From: an uncultured Eggerthellaceae bacterium | GTDB taxonomy: Bacteria > Actinomycetota > Coriobacteriia > Coriobacteriales > Eggerthellaceae | DNA length: 22,706 nt | NCBI GenBank assembly: GCA_946626265.1 | Contig: CAMOUE010000010.1 | Location: forward strand, 1 to 22,706 | Direction: 5' to 3' | Shown here: in pieces, positions 8,289 through 16,493 of the stretch | Numbering within the stretch: the first letter of the stretch is position 1 | Layout of the letters: each line of letters opens with the position of its first letter | Made by a program: the position numbers and the translations under genes | The notes under the pieces: generated by a model | Database searches by the model: none | What the model was told of the DNA's origin: nothing | Seen by the model: only the letters and a program-made list of their open reading frames with translations

Positions 8289-11200
8289 CTACTTGTTCTT
8301 CAAGAGTTCCATGAGGAAGTTCACGTTATCCTCGAGCAAATTTTCATCGATGTTCTCCATCACGTCGTCGGCGCTGCCCTTCAACGCAGGACGGCCCTTC
8401 TCGGCGCCGAACAGATGCATGGCCTGGAATCCGGCAGCCTGGACCGTCGACGCGATGCTGTCGTAGCCGACAAGGCTCACCTCGCCGGGCTTGATTCCCG
8501 TTGCAGCGGAGGCCTTGCGGATGAAGCGCTTGACGCGCGACGACGCGTTGAGGCGCTTGAACATGCCCTCTGCGGTCGCGATGCTCAGCGTGCCTTCGCC
8601 GAGCGACTCGACCTCGATGATCATCGCGCCGCGCAGCTCGTCGGCATGCTTCTTCAAGAACGCCTTCGCGCCGTCGTGCGCGTCGGTGTCGGAACCGATT
8701 GCCACGAACCAGATCTCGTCGTTGTACGCAGGGTTGCGGAAATGGTAGATCTGCTCGATCTCCTCGGACAGCGCCTGGTCCTCGCTCGTCTCGATAAGCT
8801 CCTCGGGTTCGTCGGCCTCGCCGTCCTCGCTCGAATGCATGTCGACATGACCGAGGCGCACGCGCGAGAACGCGCCGCCTTCCCAGTTCCTGTTGCGGCG
8901 GGAGCTCGACTTACGGGCGCTCGGACGGCTCGGCTTGCGCGGAGCCTCCTCTTCCTCGTAGTCGTCGTATTCCTCGAAATCGTCCTCGAAGCCCTCGTAC
9001 TCGTCGTCGGCCGAGTCGTCGCGGAAGCTCTCCCAGCTGCCGCGCTTGCGCCCGACCTTGCGCGCCTCGAAGTCGTCGTCGACGTCGAGCCACTGCTGCG
9101 GGGTCTCCTCTTCCATATCGTCGTGCTTGCGGCGGAAGCGGTCGAAGAACCCGCTCAGGCGGGCGAACGGAGACGCCTGCTCCTCTTCGTAGTCGTCCTC
9201 GGCGTAGTCTTCCTCGGCGTAGTCTTCCTCGGCGTAGTCGCCCTCGCGCACGGCAGCTTGAGCGTCGGCAGGTGCCTGCTCTACCTGTTCGAGCAGCTCA
9301 TCTTCTGCGGTTTCGTCGTCTTCCACGAGCGGCGCCTCTACGACCTGCGGGACGTCGATGGCGGGACGGCGGCGACTGCGCGCGGGACCTGTCTGGCTCA
9401 CGTCTTCGCCGGCTTCTTGGAGGCGTATGACACCGGACATCGAAGGAACGTCGGTGCGCAGCTTGCGGAACATGCTCGAGCGAGACGGGCTCGCGCTGTC
9501 GTTGGGACGAACCCGGTTGGAAGGCGCATCGATTTGGGGCAGGTTGTCGAAGCGTCGTGCAGGAGCGGCTTGCACCTCGACCTCGGCCGGCAGTTCGGCT
9601 TCGCCGTCGGCGGCCTCCTCGTCGGCAAGCGTCTCGTCGGCAAGCGCGTCGTCGACTTCCCCTTCGCCCGCAAGCTCCTCGTCGAGGGTCTCGGCGTCGA
9701 TTTCCGCCTCTTCTTGTGCGAGCTGATCGTCCGCAGCCTCGTCGTCGATCGTTTCGACGGCGGGTTCCGCGGCGGAAGCCGCGAGCTCCTCCGCATCCGC
9801 GAACGCAGCCTCGGTAGGCTCAAGGGCCTCGACGTCGATGGGCTGCTCTGTTCCCATCGCCGCGAACTGCTCGGCTTCGGCCGGCAGGGACTCGGATGCG
9901 AGTTCTTCGGGTGCGGGCTCCTCGGGCGCGGGCGCGGGCGCACCGGCAACCGAGGCGTTGTATGCGGCAAGCGCTTCGCGCGTCGCCTGCTCGCGGGCAC
10001 GCAGTTCCAACTCGAGGCGCACGCGCTCTTCCTCGTGGCGCAACCTCTCGCGCTCGGCGGCCTCGCGCTCGGCGGCCTCGATGGCATCGGCATAGCGCGA
10101 ACGGTGGATGGGACCTCCGTTGCCTTCGGGACGCTTCGCCTTCTGTTGGGCCGATATGAACCAGCTCGGGGCGTTCTGGAAGGAATCGATTTGCGACGGC
10201 CCGTTCGTGTAACGGGTCGGCTCTGCGGCGACGGTCGGCTTCTCGGAATAGACGGGTTGGATCTCCGGCCATTCGACCTGCGCTTTCGCCACGGCCTCGG
10301 GAGACTCTTCCGGAATGTTCCACTCCCGTTCGTTGACGGCGTCCGCATTGATGTTGATAGGCGCGTAGATGCGCGGCTCGACCGGCTGGCCGGTCAGGGC
10401 CGCGATGGCGGCCTTTGCGGAGAGCAGGCGCTCCTCCTCGTCGATCGGCTCCATGTCGGGCGGCGTCTGGCGCTCGGCCTCGTACACGAGCTCGGCTCCT
10501 TCGGGCACGAGCCCGCTCTCGACGGCAGCGGATTCGCCATGGACCGCGACGCCTTCGGCTTCGGCCTCGCTCGCGAGCTCGGCTTCACTCACGCTGCCGC
10601 TGCCGATGCGGTTGGCGACCTCGATGAGCGCCGCGACGCCCGTCGCGTTGTTGTTCGCGCCCTCGTTGTAGGGAGCCAGATACATCATGATCGCCTTGAC
10701 CAGGGGCAGCGCCGCGACAACGACGACGAGCACGGAGATGATGTTGAAGAACACGGCCAGCGCGCCGCTCATATCGCCCAAGATGACGCGGAACATGAGG
10801 AACAACGTCGAAACGCCCATAGCGATGAGGCACACCAGGCCCATCGGCGCGCCGGACGACTGCACGCGCTCCACGACGGGCGGCACGACCTTTCCGGAAT
10901 CGTAATGCGCGACGAGCACGATCTTGCGGGAGCGGCCGCGGGCGCCGCTTTCGTTGCCCTCGGGGCTCGGCTGGTATTTCGCCACGACGTTCTGGCTGGC
11001 GCCACGCGCGAGCAGCTTCGTTATGAACGGCTTGTCGAACGCCTCGAGCGCATAGACGAGGGTCGCCAGAAACGCCAGAATGAACGCGGGAACGGCCAGC
11101 ACGGGGAATATGATGGCCAGCACGGCCACCAAGACCACGATGCCGCTGCATATCGCACGTACGAACTCGAAGTTTGAAGAGCTTACGAACTCCTCCATCG

Positions 11201-11333
11201 TGGCGGGAAAACCCGCTTCCTTTTGAAACTGTTCCGTTATGTAAAGGGCCGCTTCCTGCTCCTCCTCGGTGCCGGCAGGACGCGCGCCTACGTCTTTGGT
11301 GAGATACTCAATATAATCAAGCAGTTGTGCCAT
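8289..11333 (-). CDS. Membrane M28-peptidase-like protein with a ~620-residue acidic insert
   Basis: The product is 1,014 residues. Residues 1-240 and 865-1014 together look like one M28-type metallopeptidase fold: VLVAHYDSG (His143, Asp145), APYNEGANNNATGVAALIEVAN (about 220-240), IWFVAIGSDTDAHDGAKAFLKKH (about 874-896), and a late His973 in MHLFG. Two hydrophobic hairpins (about 57-98 and 164-219) give probably four membrane segments. Residues 244-864 are low-complexity, with Glu/Ala/Asp-rich runs, a charged helical stretch (about 415-455), a DYAEE repeat (about 699-715) and basic clusters (about 800-816). In active M28 enzymes the loop usually reads GANDN and a Glu-Glu pair supplies the catalytic base. 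Here the Asp is Asn, and no clear EE is seen near GSDTDAHDG. It may be a pseudoprotease or use other residues. The start has GGAAGG 8 bases upstream. The fold call is inferred from motifs. Confidence 0.8.
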   Translation of the reverse strand: MAQLLDYIEYLTKDVGARPAGTEEEQEAALYITEQFQKEAGFPATMEEFVSSSNFEFVRAICSGIVVLVAVLAIIFPVLAVPAFILAFLATLVYALEAFDKPFITKLLARGASQNVVAKYQPSPEGNESGARGRSRKIVLVAHYDSGKVVPPVVERVQSSGAPMGLVCLIAMGVSTLFLMFRVILGDMSGALAVFFNIISVLVVVVAALPLVKAIMMYLAPYNEGANNNATGVAALIEVANRIGSGSVSEAELASEAEAEGVAVHGESAAVESGLVPEGAELVYEAERQTPPDMEPIDEEERLLSAKAAIAALTGQPVEPRIYAPININADAVNEREWNIPEESPEAVAKAQVEWPEIQPVYSEKPTVAAEPTRYTNGPSQIDSFQNAPSWFISAQQKAKRPEGNGGPIHRSRYADAIEAAEREAAERERLRHEEERVRLELELRAREQATREALAAYNASVAGAPAPAPEEPAPEELASESLPAEAEQFAAMGTEQPIDVEALEPTEAAFADAEELAASAAEPAVETIDDEAADDQLAQEEAEIDAETLDEELAGEGEVDDALADETLADEEAADGEAELPAEVEVQAAPARRFDNLPQIDAPSNRVRPNDSASPSRSSMFRKLRTDVPSMSGVIRLQEAGEDVSQTGPARSRRRPAIDVPQVVEAPLVEDDETAEDELLEQVEQAPADAQAAVREGDYAEEDYAEEDYAEDDYEEEQASPFARLSGFFDRFRRKHDDMEEETPQQWLDVDDDFEARKVGRKRGSWESFRDDSADDEYEGFEDDFEEYDDYEEEEAPRKPSRPSARKSSSRRNRNWEGGAFSRVRLGHVDMHSSEDGEADEPEELIETSEDQALSEEIEQIYHFRNPAYNDEIWFVAIGSDTDAHDGAKAFLKKHADELRGAMIIEVESLGEGTLSIATAEGMFKRLNASSRVKRFIRKASAATGIKPGEVSLVGYDSIASTVQAAGFQAMHLFGAEKGRPALKGSADDVMENIDENLLEDNVNFLMELLKNK
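9181..9240 (-). repeat. Four tandem 15-bp repeats in the M28-like gene
   Basis: Four 15-bp units (TCCTCGGCGTAGTCT and close variants) run head to tail in frame and encode the DYAEE repeat of the acidic insert. The two middle copies are identical, so copy number could change by slippage without shifting the frame. Confidence 0.85.
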
Positions 11334-11381
11334 CGATAAAACCTTCCAGTAACTGCATTGCCTTGCACATATATGCTCGGA

Positions 11382-11387
11382 ATTATA
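11382..11387 (-). promoter_or_regulatory. Possible -10 box for the M28-like gene
   Basis: A perfect TATAAT on the minus strand lies 48 bases before the ATG, in an AT-rich stretch of the 206-base gap behind the coiled-coil gene. No good -35 match was seen 16-18 bases upstream. Confidence 0.45.
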
Positions 11388-11539
11388 CGCCTTTTAGGAA
11401 AAAATCCATTACGAATAATGGCGTTTGAGCTGTTTATTTGCCCAGGTTTTCCCGCAATTCGACACATTCGCCGACCAAGTTACGCACTGAATATCGACAC
11501 GGATGCTTCACACATCGCCGCTCGCGTGCGCGCGCGTCG

Positions 11540-12679
11540 TCAACGGCCCGCGTACTCCCGGATGTCGGCGTCTGCTTCGGAAACCCTATCGCGCGCTTCG
11601 AAGTAATCGGCCCGAAGGGAGGCGAGCTCGTCGGTGAACAAGCTTCTCACCTGGTTTTCCAGCGTCAACGGGAGTTCTTCGGCCAAAGAGGCGGCATCTT
11701 TGTCGGCTTCGTTGTAGGCGTCGTTTTCCCGGCTCGCCTTGTCCTTGTCGCCGGCGAGCAGCGCGTCGGCCGTCGCGACGGCATGTTCGAGCGACTCTAT
11801 CCGCTTGCCGAGATACCTCTGCTGCTTGGAGAAATCAGCCCTGCTCAGATCGCTGTTTGCGCCGGCGAGCAACTCCTTGGCCTCCGAGAATTCGGCCAAC
11901 GCCTGCTGCGTCTGCTGCTTGGCGGACTCGATAGCCTCCTCGCTTGCCGCCTTGTTCGCCGCGGACGTCGCCTCGCGCGCCATCTGGTCGGCCTCGATCA
12001 CGCGCGCCCAGAGCTTCGTCGCCTCGGAACTGTCGTTCTCGAGCGTGTCGACCAGCTTGAGCGACGAGGACGCGGCTATGAGCATGTCCTCCCTGCCGTC
12101 GATCGTCGCGCTCACGCGGGAAAGCGCCACCTCGTCCTCGTCGCGGGTCGCGCGCGACTCGAGGCTTTGCGCCTCCTCGCGCGATGCCTCGAGCTTCTTC
12201 AGCATCTCGGGAATCTCCCTCTCGAGCCTCGAGCGGGTATCGGCGCCCGTCGCGACGACCGACCCGGACATGATCTGGTCGATCTCGACGATTTGCGCGT
12301 CGATGTTCGAGAGGTGGTTGAGCATGAAGTCGAAACGGCTTTCGTAGTCGACGCGCGCCTGGTAGTTGGTCCACCCGTAATACCCGATAGCGCCGCCGGC
12401 AACGACGAGGAGCAATCCGACGAGGACGCCGAGTCGGACCGCGTTCGCACGGCGCGCCTTCTTGCGGCGCTCGACTTCGGGAACGGCGGAAAGCGTGGAG
12501 CTGCCGCCGACGCCATGGTAGCTTCCCTGATTCGGCCCTGCCGAAAGCGCGCCCCTCGACCGGCGCGACTTGTTGCCGTCCAACTGGCTGCGCGCCGCGT
12601 CGAGGACGTCGAGCGACAGCTCGTTGGGCGAACCTGCCGAGTTCTTCTTGACATGGAGAAAGTCGAAATGGCCTGGCAT
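11540..12679 (-). CDS. Single-pass membrane protein with long coiled coil, unknown function
   Basis: The product is 379 residues. Residues 1-80 are polar and end in a basic cluster (ERRKKARR, about 70-77). One hydrophobic segment follows (about 82-102), and the remaining ~275 residues are rich in Glu, Ala, Ser, Leu and Lys with heptad-like spacing, so a long, probably extracytoplasmic, coiled coil is likely. The positive-inside rule puts the N-terminus in the cytoplasm. No enzymatic motif was recognised. It begins 15 bases after the dinG stop in the same direction, so the two are probably co-transcribed, although nothing in the sequence ties their functions together. A GGGA sequence sits about 9 bases before the ATG. 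Confidence 0.85.
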   Translation of the reverse strand: MPGHFDFLHVKKNSAGSPNELSLDVLDAARSQLDGNKSRRSRGALSAGPNQGSYHGVGGSSTLSAVPEVERRKKARRANAVRLGVLVGLLLVVAGGAIGYYGWTNYQARVDYESRFDFMLNHLSNIDAQIVEIDQIMSGSVVATGADTRSRLEREIPEMLKKLEASREEAQSLESRATRDEDEVALSRVSATIDGREDMLIAASSSLKLVDTLENDSSEATKLWARVIEADQMAREATSAANKAASEEAIESAKQQTQQALAEFSEAKELLAGANSDLSRADFSKQQRYLGKRIESLEHAVATADALLAGDKDKASRENDAYNEADKDAASLAEELPLTLENQVRSLFTDELASLRADYFEARDRVSEADADIREYAGR

Positions 12680-12694
12680 GCCGAATCGTCCCGT

Positions 12695-15655
12695 TTACCC
12701 GTTCATCATCTTGAGCGTCGCCACTATCTCGTCGATCGTGCACACGCGCACGGTGCGCGACTGCAAGGAGCTGAGGAACGTTTTCCCATACCCCTTCGAC
12801 AGCAGGCGCTTGTCGGCGAGGATCAGCACGCCGCGATCGTCCGCTTTGCGAATGAGCCTCCCGGCCGCCTGCTTCGTCTCTATGACGGCTTGCGGCAACA
12901 CGTAGCGCCACCACGCGCGGTCATCGCGCGCGGCGCGTTCGCGGTAAAGCGGGTCCGTCGGCCGCGCGAACGGCAGCTTCGGGATGATGACGCCCCTGAG
13001 CGTCGCGCCGGGGGCGTCGAAACCCTCCCAGAACGACTTCAACGCGAAGAGCGAAAGGCTCTGGTCGGCGACGAACTCGTCGCGCAGGCCCTTGACCGAT
13101 ACGCCCCATTTCTGGCAGACGAGCCGCAGGTCGTCCTTCTTCAACTCGGGATTGACGACGTCGTAGCACTGCTCCATCTCACGGCGGTTCGTGAACAGAG
13201 TGAGCATCGAGCCATGCTGGGCGCGATGCGTTTCGACGAGAAGGCGCTCGAGCTTGTTCAGGTAGGATTTGTCGGTCGGCTCGGGCATGTCCTTCACGAC
13301 GTAGACGATCATGTTGTTGTCGAAGTCGAAATGGGAGTCGAGTTGCAGCTCGCTCGATTGCGAGAATTCCGAGCGGTCGAGTCCGATCGCCTGCTTGAAC
13401 GAGTCGAACTTGTTGCCGACCGACAACGTCGCCGAAGCGAACACGACCGAATGGGTCCTCACGAACAGGGTCTCGTTCATCTTGTCGCCGACGTCGAGCA
13501 GAAGCGCATCGACCTTGTCGACGCGACGGTCCTTCTTCTTGTGAAGGGCCGCTTGGTAGGCGTAGTTGTCCGGCGCCGTCTCGAAGATGAGCTCGGCTGC
13601 GTTGCGCACGTCGCGCAACTCCATGGTCACCGCCGCGAGCTCGCGCTGCGCGACGGCGGCGTCATCGATTCCCTCGAGGTACGCCACCAGGTCCCTCGTG
13701 GCGGCGATGAGCTTGTCAGAGCGTTCCATGAACTCGTGGACGCACACCTTCACATCGCAGAACCGCTGGCTGTTGCGCACTTCCTCGTTGATCCAGATGT
13801 CGACGCGGTCGTATCCGCCCGATTTGCGGGCGGGATCGAAGAAGAGCAGGTCCTTGACGTGCCTGGTGTATTCCTCGGCAGCGCCCACGAAGGCGCCTGC
13901 CGCCTCGCGCGCCTTCGACACGAGCCCGTAGAACAACGTGAGCTGCTCGCCTTCTATGTTCTGAAGGCTCCGCTCGGCACGCGAGAAGACGTTTCTCGCA
14001 CCCGACGTGTCCGATACCCTCGACACGATTCGCGTGATTTCCTCCGAATCGACCGATTGGGCGAATGCGCTGCGCGCCTCGTCCTCGACGGCATGTGCCT
14101 CGTCGATTACCCAATGGCGTGCAGTTGGAAGCAGCCCGCCATCGGCTGCGATATCGCAGAAGAGAAGCGTGTGGTTCGTGACGATGACGTCGGACGTCTC
14201 TGCACGGCGCCGCGCCCCGTGGACGAAGCAGAGCTTCCCGAAATACGGGCACTTGCGACGGAGGCACTCATGGCTCGTGGTCGTTATCGTGTAGCGCGGA
14301 AGCAACCGGTAGTCGATTTTGAGCGAGTCCATGTCGTCGAACTCGGATTGCTCGACGTACGACAGCAATGCCGCCAAGGCAGGTGCCTGGCTCGTCTCCT
14401 GTCCGGAGACATCCTTCATGATGGGGCCCGTCTCGACCAGCCGGTCGATCTTCCTCAGGCACGGGTAGTGCGACATGCCCTTGAGCGGGGCCCAAGTGAG
14501 AGGTTCGGATTGCGGGTACTTGATCGCGAGCGCTTCGGCGAGCGCGGGTAGTTCCGAATAGACGAGTTGGTCGAGCAGCGAGTTCGTCTTCGTCGAGATG
14601 CCTACGGCCACGCCGTTCTCGAGCGCAGTCAGCACCGAGGGGACGAGGTATCCCATCGACTTGCCCACTCCCGTGCCGGCTTCTACCACGAGGTTTTCAG
14701 AAGACTCGAACGCTTTCCGGATAGCCTGCGCCATCGCACGTTGCTCGTCGCGCGGCTCGTAGTCGTCGTAGATGGAACCCAGGAGGCCCTCTGCGCTGAA
14801 CGCCTCGTCAATCGCCTCCTCGGTCGGAAACGACAGCGACCCGACGAGGTCGTCGGCGTCATGCCGCGCGCGCCGCGCGGGCAGCGTCGTGATCCGGCGC
14901 TTCCTCATGGTGTTGAGTGAGAACGCGCGTTTCGAGGCAGGTTCGTCTTCTTGGCCCTGGTAGAGGTCTGCAAAGTAGCGGAACACCACCTGCGTGCACC
15001 ATTGGTCGGGCGTCGCCATGTCCGCAATGGCGCAGATGAGGGGTTTGGGCATGCACGTGACGGCTGCGAGGAGGATCCTGTACACCACGCATGTTGCCGC
15101 GACGTCGTCGTCGGCCCTATGGGTCGACGTGGGTGCGCCGAACGTGTGGACCAGGTCGATGAGACGGTGCGATTTCAGGCGGGGGAGGGCGATGCGCGAC
15201 AAATCGAGCGTGTCGACCCACATGTTTTCCAAAAGCGGGTATCCCGACGGATGCCGCGTCGTGAACGTGCGGTCGAAGCCGACGTTGTGGGCCACCATGA
15301 TGGCGTCGCCTGCAAATTCAACCAAGCCTGCCAGCGCTTCCTCGGGAGACGGCGCGTCCGCCACCTCTTCATCGCTGATATGTGTCAGATGTACGATTTC
15401 CTCGGGAATGGGTTTCCCGGGATTGACGAACGTCACGTACCAATCGACCACCTCGCCCTCGTCCAGCTTGGCGGCCGCGATTTGAATCAGCTCGTCATGC
15501 GCGAACGAAAACCCCGTCGTCTCGGTGTCGACGACGACGACGTTTCGGTCGAGTTTCCCGAAATCGGACGTCCGGGCAATGTCCGCGAGAGCTTCGTATC
15601 TGTCGATGACGTCTTGGGGGGTGCCATCGAGTATGTAGTCCTTTACGCTAGTCAT
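12695..15655 (-). CDS. dinG: DinG-type 3'-5' exonuclease/helicase fusion
   Basis: The product is 986 residues from the chosen start. An N-terminal DEDDh exonuclease domain has DTETTG (Asp43, Glu45), HNVGFD and THRADDD (His179, Asp184). The XPD/DinG-like superfamily 2 helicase has a Walker A loop EAGTGVGKS (about 325-333), four cysteines fitting an iron-sulfur cluster (Cys399, 464, 469, 476), a DEAH box (518-521) and a C-terminal QAAGRLIRKADDRG motif VI. Proteins with this architecture unwind DNA 5'-3' or act in repair and R-loop or stalled-fork processing; this gene's exact role is inferred. An in-frame ATG 13 codons upstream exists, but the ATG at 15655 is preferred because those 13 residues lie outside the family alignment and a -10 box sits exactly 6 bases before it. 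The coiled-coil gene follows directly. Confidence 0.94.
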   Translation of the reverse strand: MTSVKDYILDGTPQDVIDRYEALADIARTSDFGKLDRNVVVVDTETTGFSFAHDELIQIAAAKLDEGEVVDWYVTFVNPGKPIPEEIVHLTHISDEEVADAPSPEEALAGLVEFAGDAIMVAHNVGFDRTFTTRHPSGYPLLENMWVDTLDLSRIALPRLKSHRLIDLVHTFGAPTSTHRADDDVAATCVVYRILLAAVTCMPKPLICAIADMATPDQWCTQVVFRYFADLYQGQEDEPASKRAFSLNTMRKRRITTLPARRARHDADDLVGSLSFPTEEAIDEAFSAEGLLGSIYDDYEPRDEQRAMAQAIRKAFESSENLVVEAGTGVGKSMGYLVPSVLTALENGVAVGISTKTNSLLDQLVYSELPALAEALAIKYPQSEPLTWAPLKGMSHYPCLRKIDRLVETGPIMKDVSGQETSQAPALAALLSYVEQSEFDDMDSLKIDYRLLPRYTITTTSHECLRRKCPYFGKLCFVHGARRRAETSDVIVTNHTLLFCDIAADGGLLPTARHWVIDEAHAVEDEARSAFAQSVDSEEITRIVSRVSDTSGARNVFSRAERSLQNIEGEQLTLFYGLVSKAREAAGAFVGAAEEYTRHVKDLLFFDPARKSGGYDRVDIWINEEVRNSQRFCDVKVCVHEFMERSDKLIAATRDLVAYLEGIDDAAVAQRELAAVTMELRDVRNAAELIFETAPDNYAYQAALHKKKDRRVDKVDALLLDVGDKMNETLFVRTHSVVFASATLSVGNKFDSFKQAIGLDRSEFSQSSELQLDSHFDFDNNMIVYVVKDMPEPTDKSYLNKLERLLVETHRAQHGSMLTLFTNRREMEQCYDVVNPELKKDDLRLVCQKWGVSVKGLRDEFVADQSLSLFALKSFWEGFDAPGATLRGVIIPKLPFARPTDPLYRERAARDDRAWWRYVLPQAVIETKQAAGRLIRKADDRGVLILADKRLLSKGYGKTFLSSLQSRTVRVCTIDEIVATLKMMNG

Positions 15656-15661
15656 GGCCCC

Positions 15662-15667
15662 ATTGTA
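15662..15667 (-). promoter_or_regulatory. dinG -10 box, leaderless geometry
   Basis: TACAAT on the minus strand is followed by six bases (GGGGCC) and then the dinG ATG. Transcription usually starts about seven bases after the -10 box, which would be the A of the ATG. The rlmN promoter has the same spacing. No consensus -35 was found. Confidence 0.55.
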
Positions 15668-15730
15668 CCAGCGCCTCAATGGAAGCTGGCACATGCTACA
15701 CTTTCCCCAAAGCTATGTGAGGAGCGCCAA

Positions 15731-16369
15731 ATGGATTACTCGTACGATGGTTTCTACGCCCATTTCGAGACGCCTTCCAAGAAGGAAGGCAGCTTGCTCA
15801 TGGGGCCCGACAACTTGGTCGGCGATGATTACCAGATCTTCTTCAAGAACGAGGGCGACCGTCCCGTCGCCTGGGTGAAGAACAAGTTCGATGCCGAAAT
15901 CGGATTCTTCGACGTCGACGCCTCCCGCAAGATCCAACTTGCCTTTGCGCGAGACCAGAAGGTTCGCGCCCTGTTGTCGTTCGTCGCCTACTCGGACACG
16001 CCTGATCCCGGCCTGTATTGGGGTGAGATGGCCGTCTTCTGCTACAACCCCGCCTATGCTGCGGAAATGGATGCGTTCATCGACCGCGTTTCGAAGAAGA
16101 TGATCGAGGGCATACGGCCGAACATCGACTTGGGCAGCCAGGCCGTATCGAAGATATTCGAGGAAAAGGACTGGGTGCCGACCGACACCGTGCCCCTGCC
16201 GACCAAGAAGACGGGCATGGCCGTGCTCAAGGACCATCAGTCGATGTCCGAGAAGATGATCGAGCAGGGAAGGGCGCGAAACAGGGGCTGCTATGTCGTC
16301 AGCTGGCTTTTCATCGCGCTCGTTGTCGTGGCCATCGTTTACGGCCTACATGTAATCGGTTTGTTCTAG
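15731..16369 (+). CDS. Tail-anchored protein of unknown function
   Basis: The product is 212 residues: a soluble domain of about 185 residues followed by a C-terminal hydrophobic segment (about 186-212, GCYVVSWLFIALVVVAIVYG and beyond) ending at LF, so it is probably anchored in the membrane by its C-terminus with the bulk in the cytoplasm. No signal peptide is visible. No named family was recognised. The first half contains several aromatic beta-like stretches (YQIFFKNEG, IGFFDVDASRKIQLAF, LLSFVAYSDTPDPGLYWG). The start has a strong ribosome binding site (AGGAG, 7 bases before the ATG). The gene diverges from dinG across 75 bases and converges on ddl. Confidence 0.85.
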   Translation: MDYSYDGFYAHFETPSKKEGSLLMGPDNLVGDDYQIFFKNEGDRPVAWVKNKFDAEIGFFDVDASRKIQLAFARDQKVRALLSFVAYSDTPDPGLYWGEMAVFCYNPAYAAEMDAFIDRVSKKMIEGIRPNIDLGSQAVSKIFEEKDWVPTDTVPLPTKKTGMAVLKDHQSMSEKMIEQGRARNRGCYVVSWLFIALVVVAIVYGLHVIGLF

Positions 16370-16388
16370 GGGATGCGAAGGGACGGAC

Positions 16389-16455
16389 GCAACGTATCGG
16401 TGCGCAGATGAAGGCTGCGTATCAAGCAACAGGGCCGTGTGCAACGTATCGGTGC
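16389..16455. repeat. Two copies of a 15-bp direct repeat carrying the same hairpin loop
   Basis: GCAACGTATCGGTGC occurs exactly at 16389-16403 and 16441-16455. Each copy forms a hairpin with the same nine-base loop (ACGTATCGG). The first has a 4-bp stem, and the second is the inner part of a 13-bp stem. Confidence 0.85.
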
Positions 16456-16465
16456 ACACGGCCCT
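16431..16465. terminator. 13-bp hairpin between convergent genes
   Basis: A perfect stem of 13 bp (AGGGCCGTGTGCA with TGCACACGGCCCT) around a nine-base loop lies between the tail-anchored protein gene (stop at 16369) and ddl (stop at 16494). The placement suits a bidirectional terminator. Neither side has a clear U-tract. Confidence 0.7.
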
Positions 16466-16493
16466 TCGTGTCCCCTCGTATTCCCCGTCGGCT

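Noticed and set aside
7869..11177. Plus-strand frame of about 1,100 codons opposite the M28-like gene
   Set aside because: It arises because the real gene's Glu/Ala/Asp codons read in reverse contain few stops. It has no start signal and no domain.
11438..14551. Plus-strand frame of about 1,040 codons opposite the coiled-coil and dinG genes
   Set aside because: It spans two well-supported genes on the other strand and shows no family motif.
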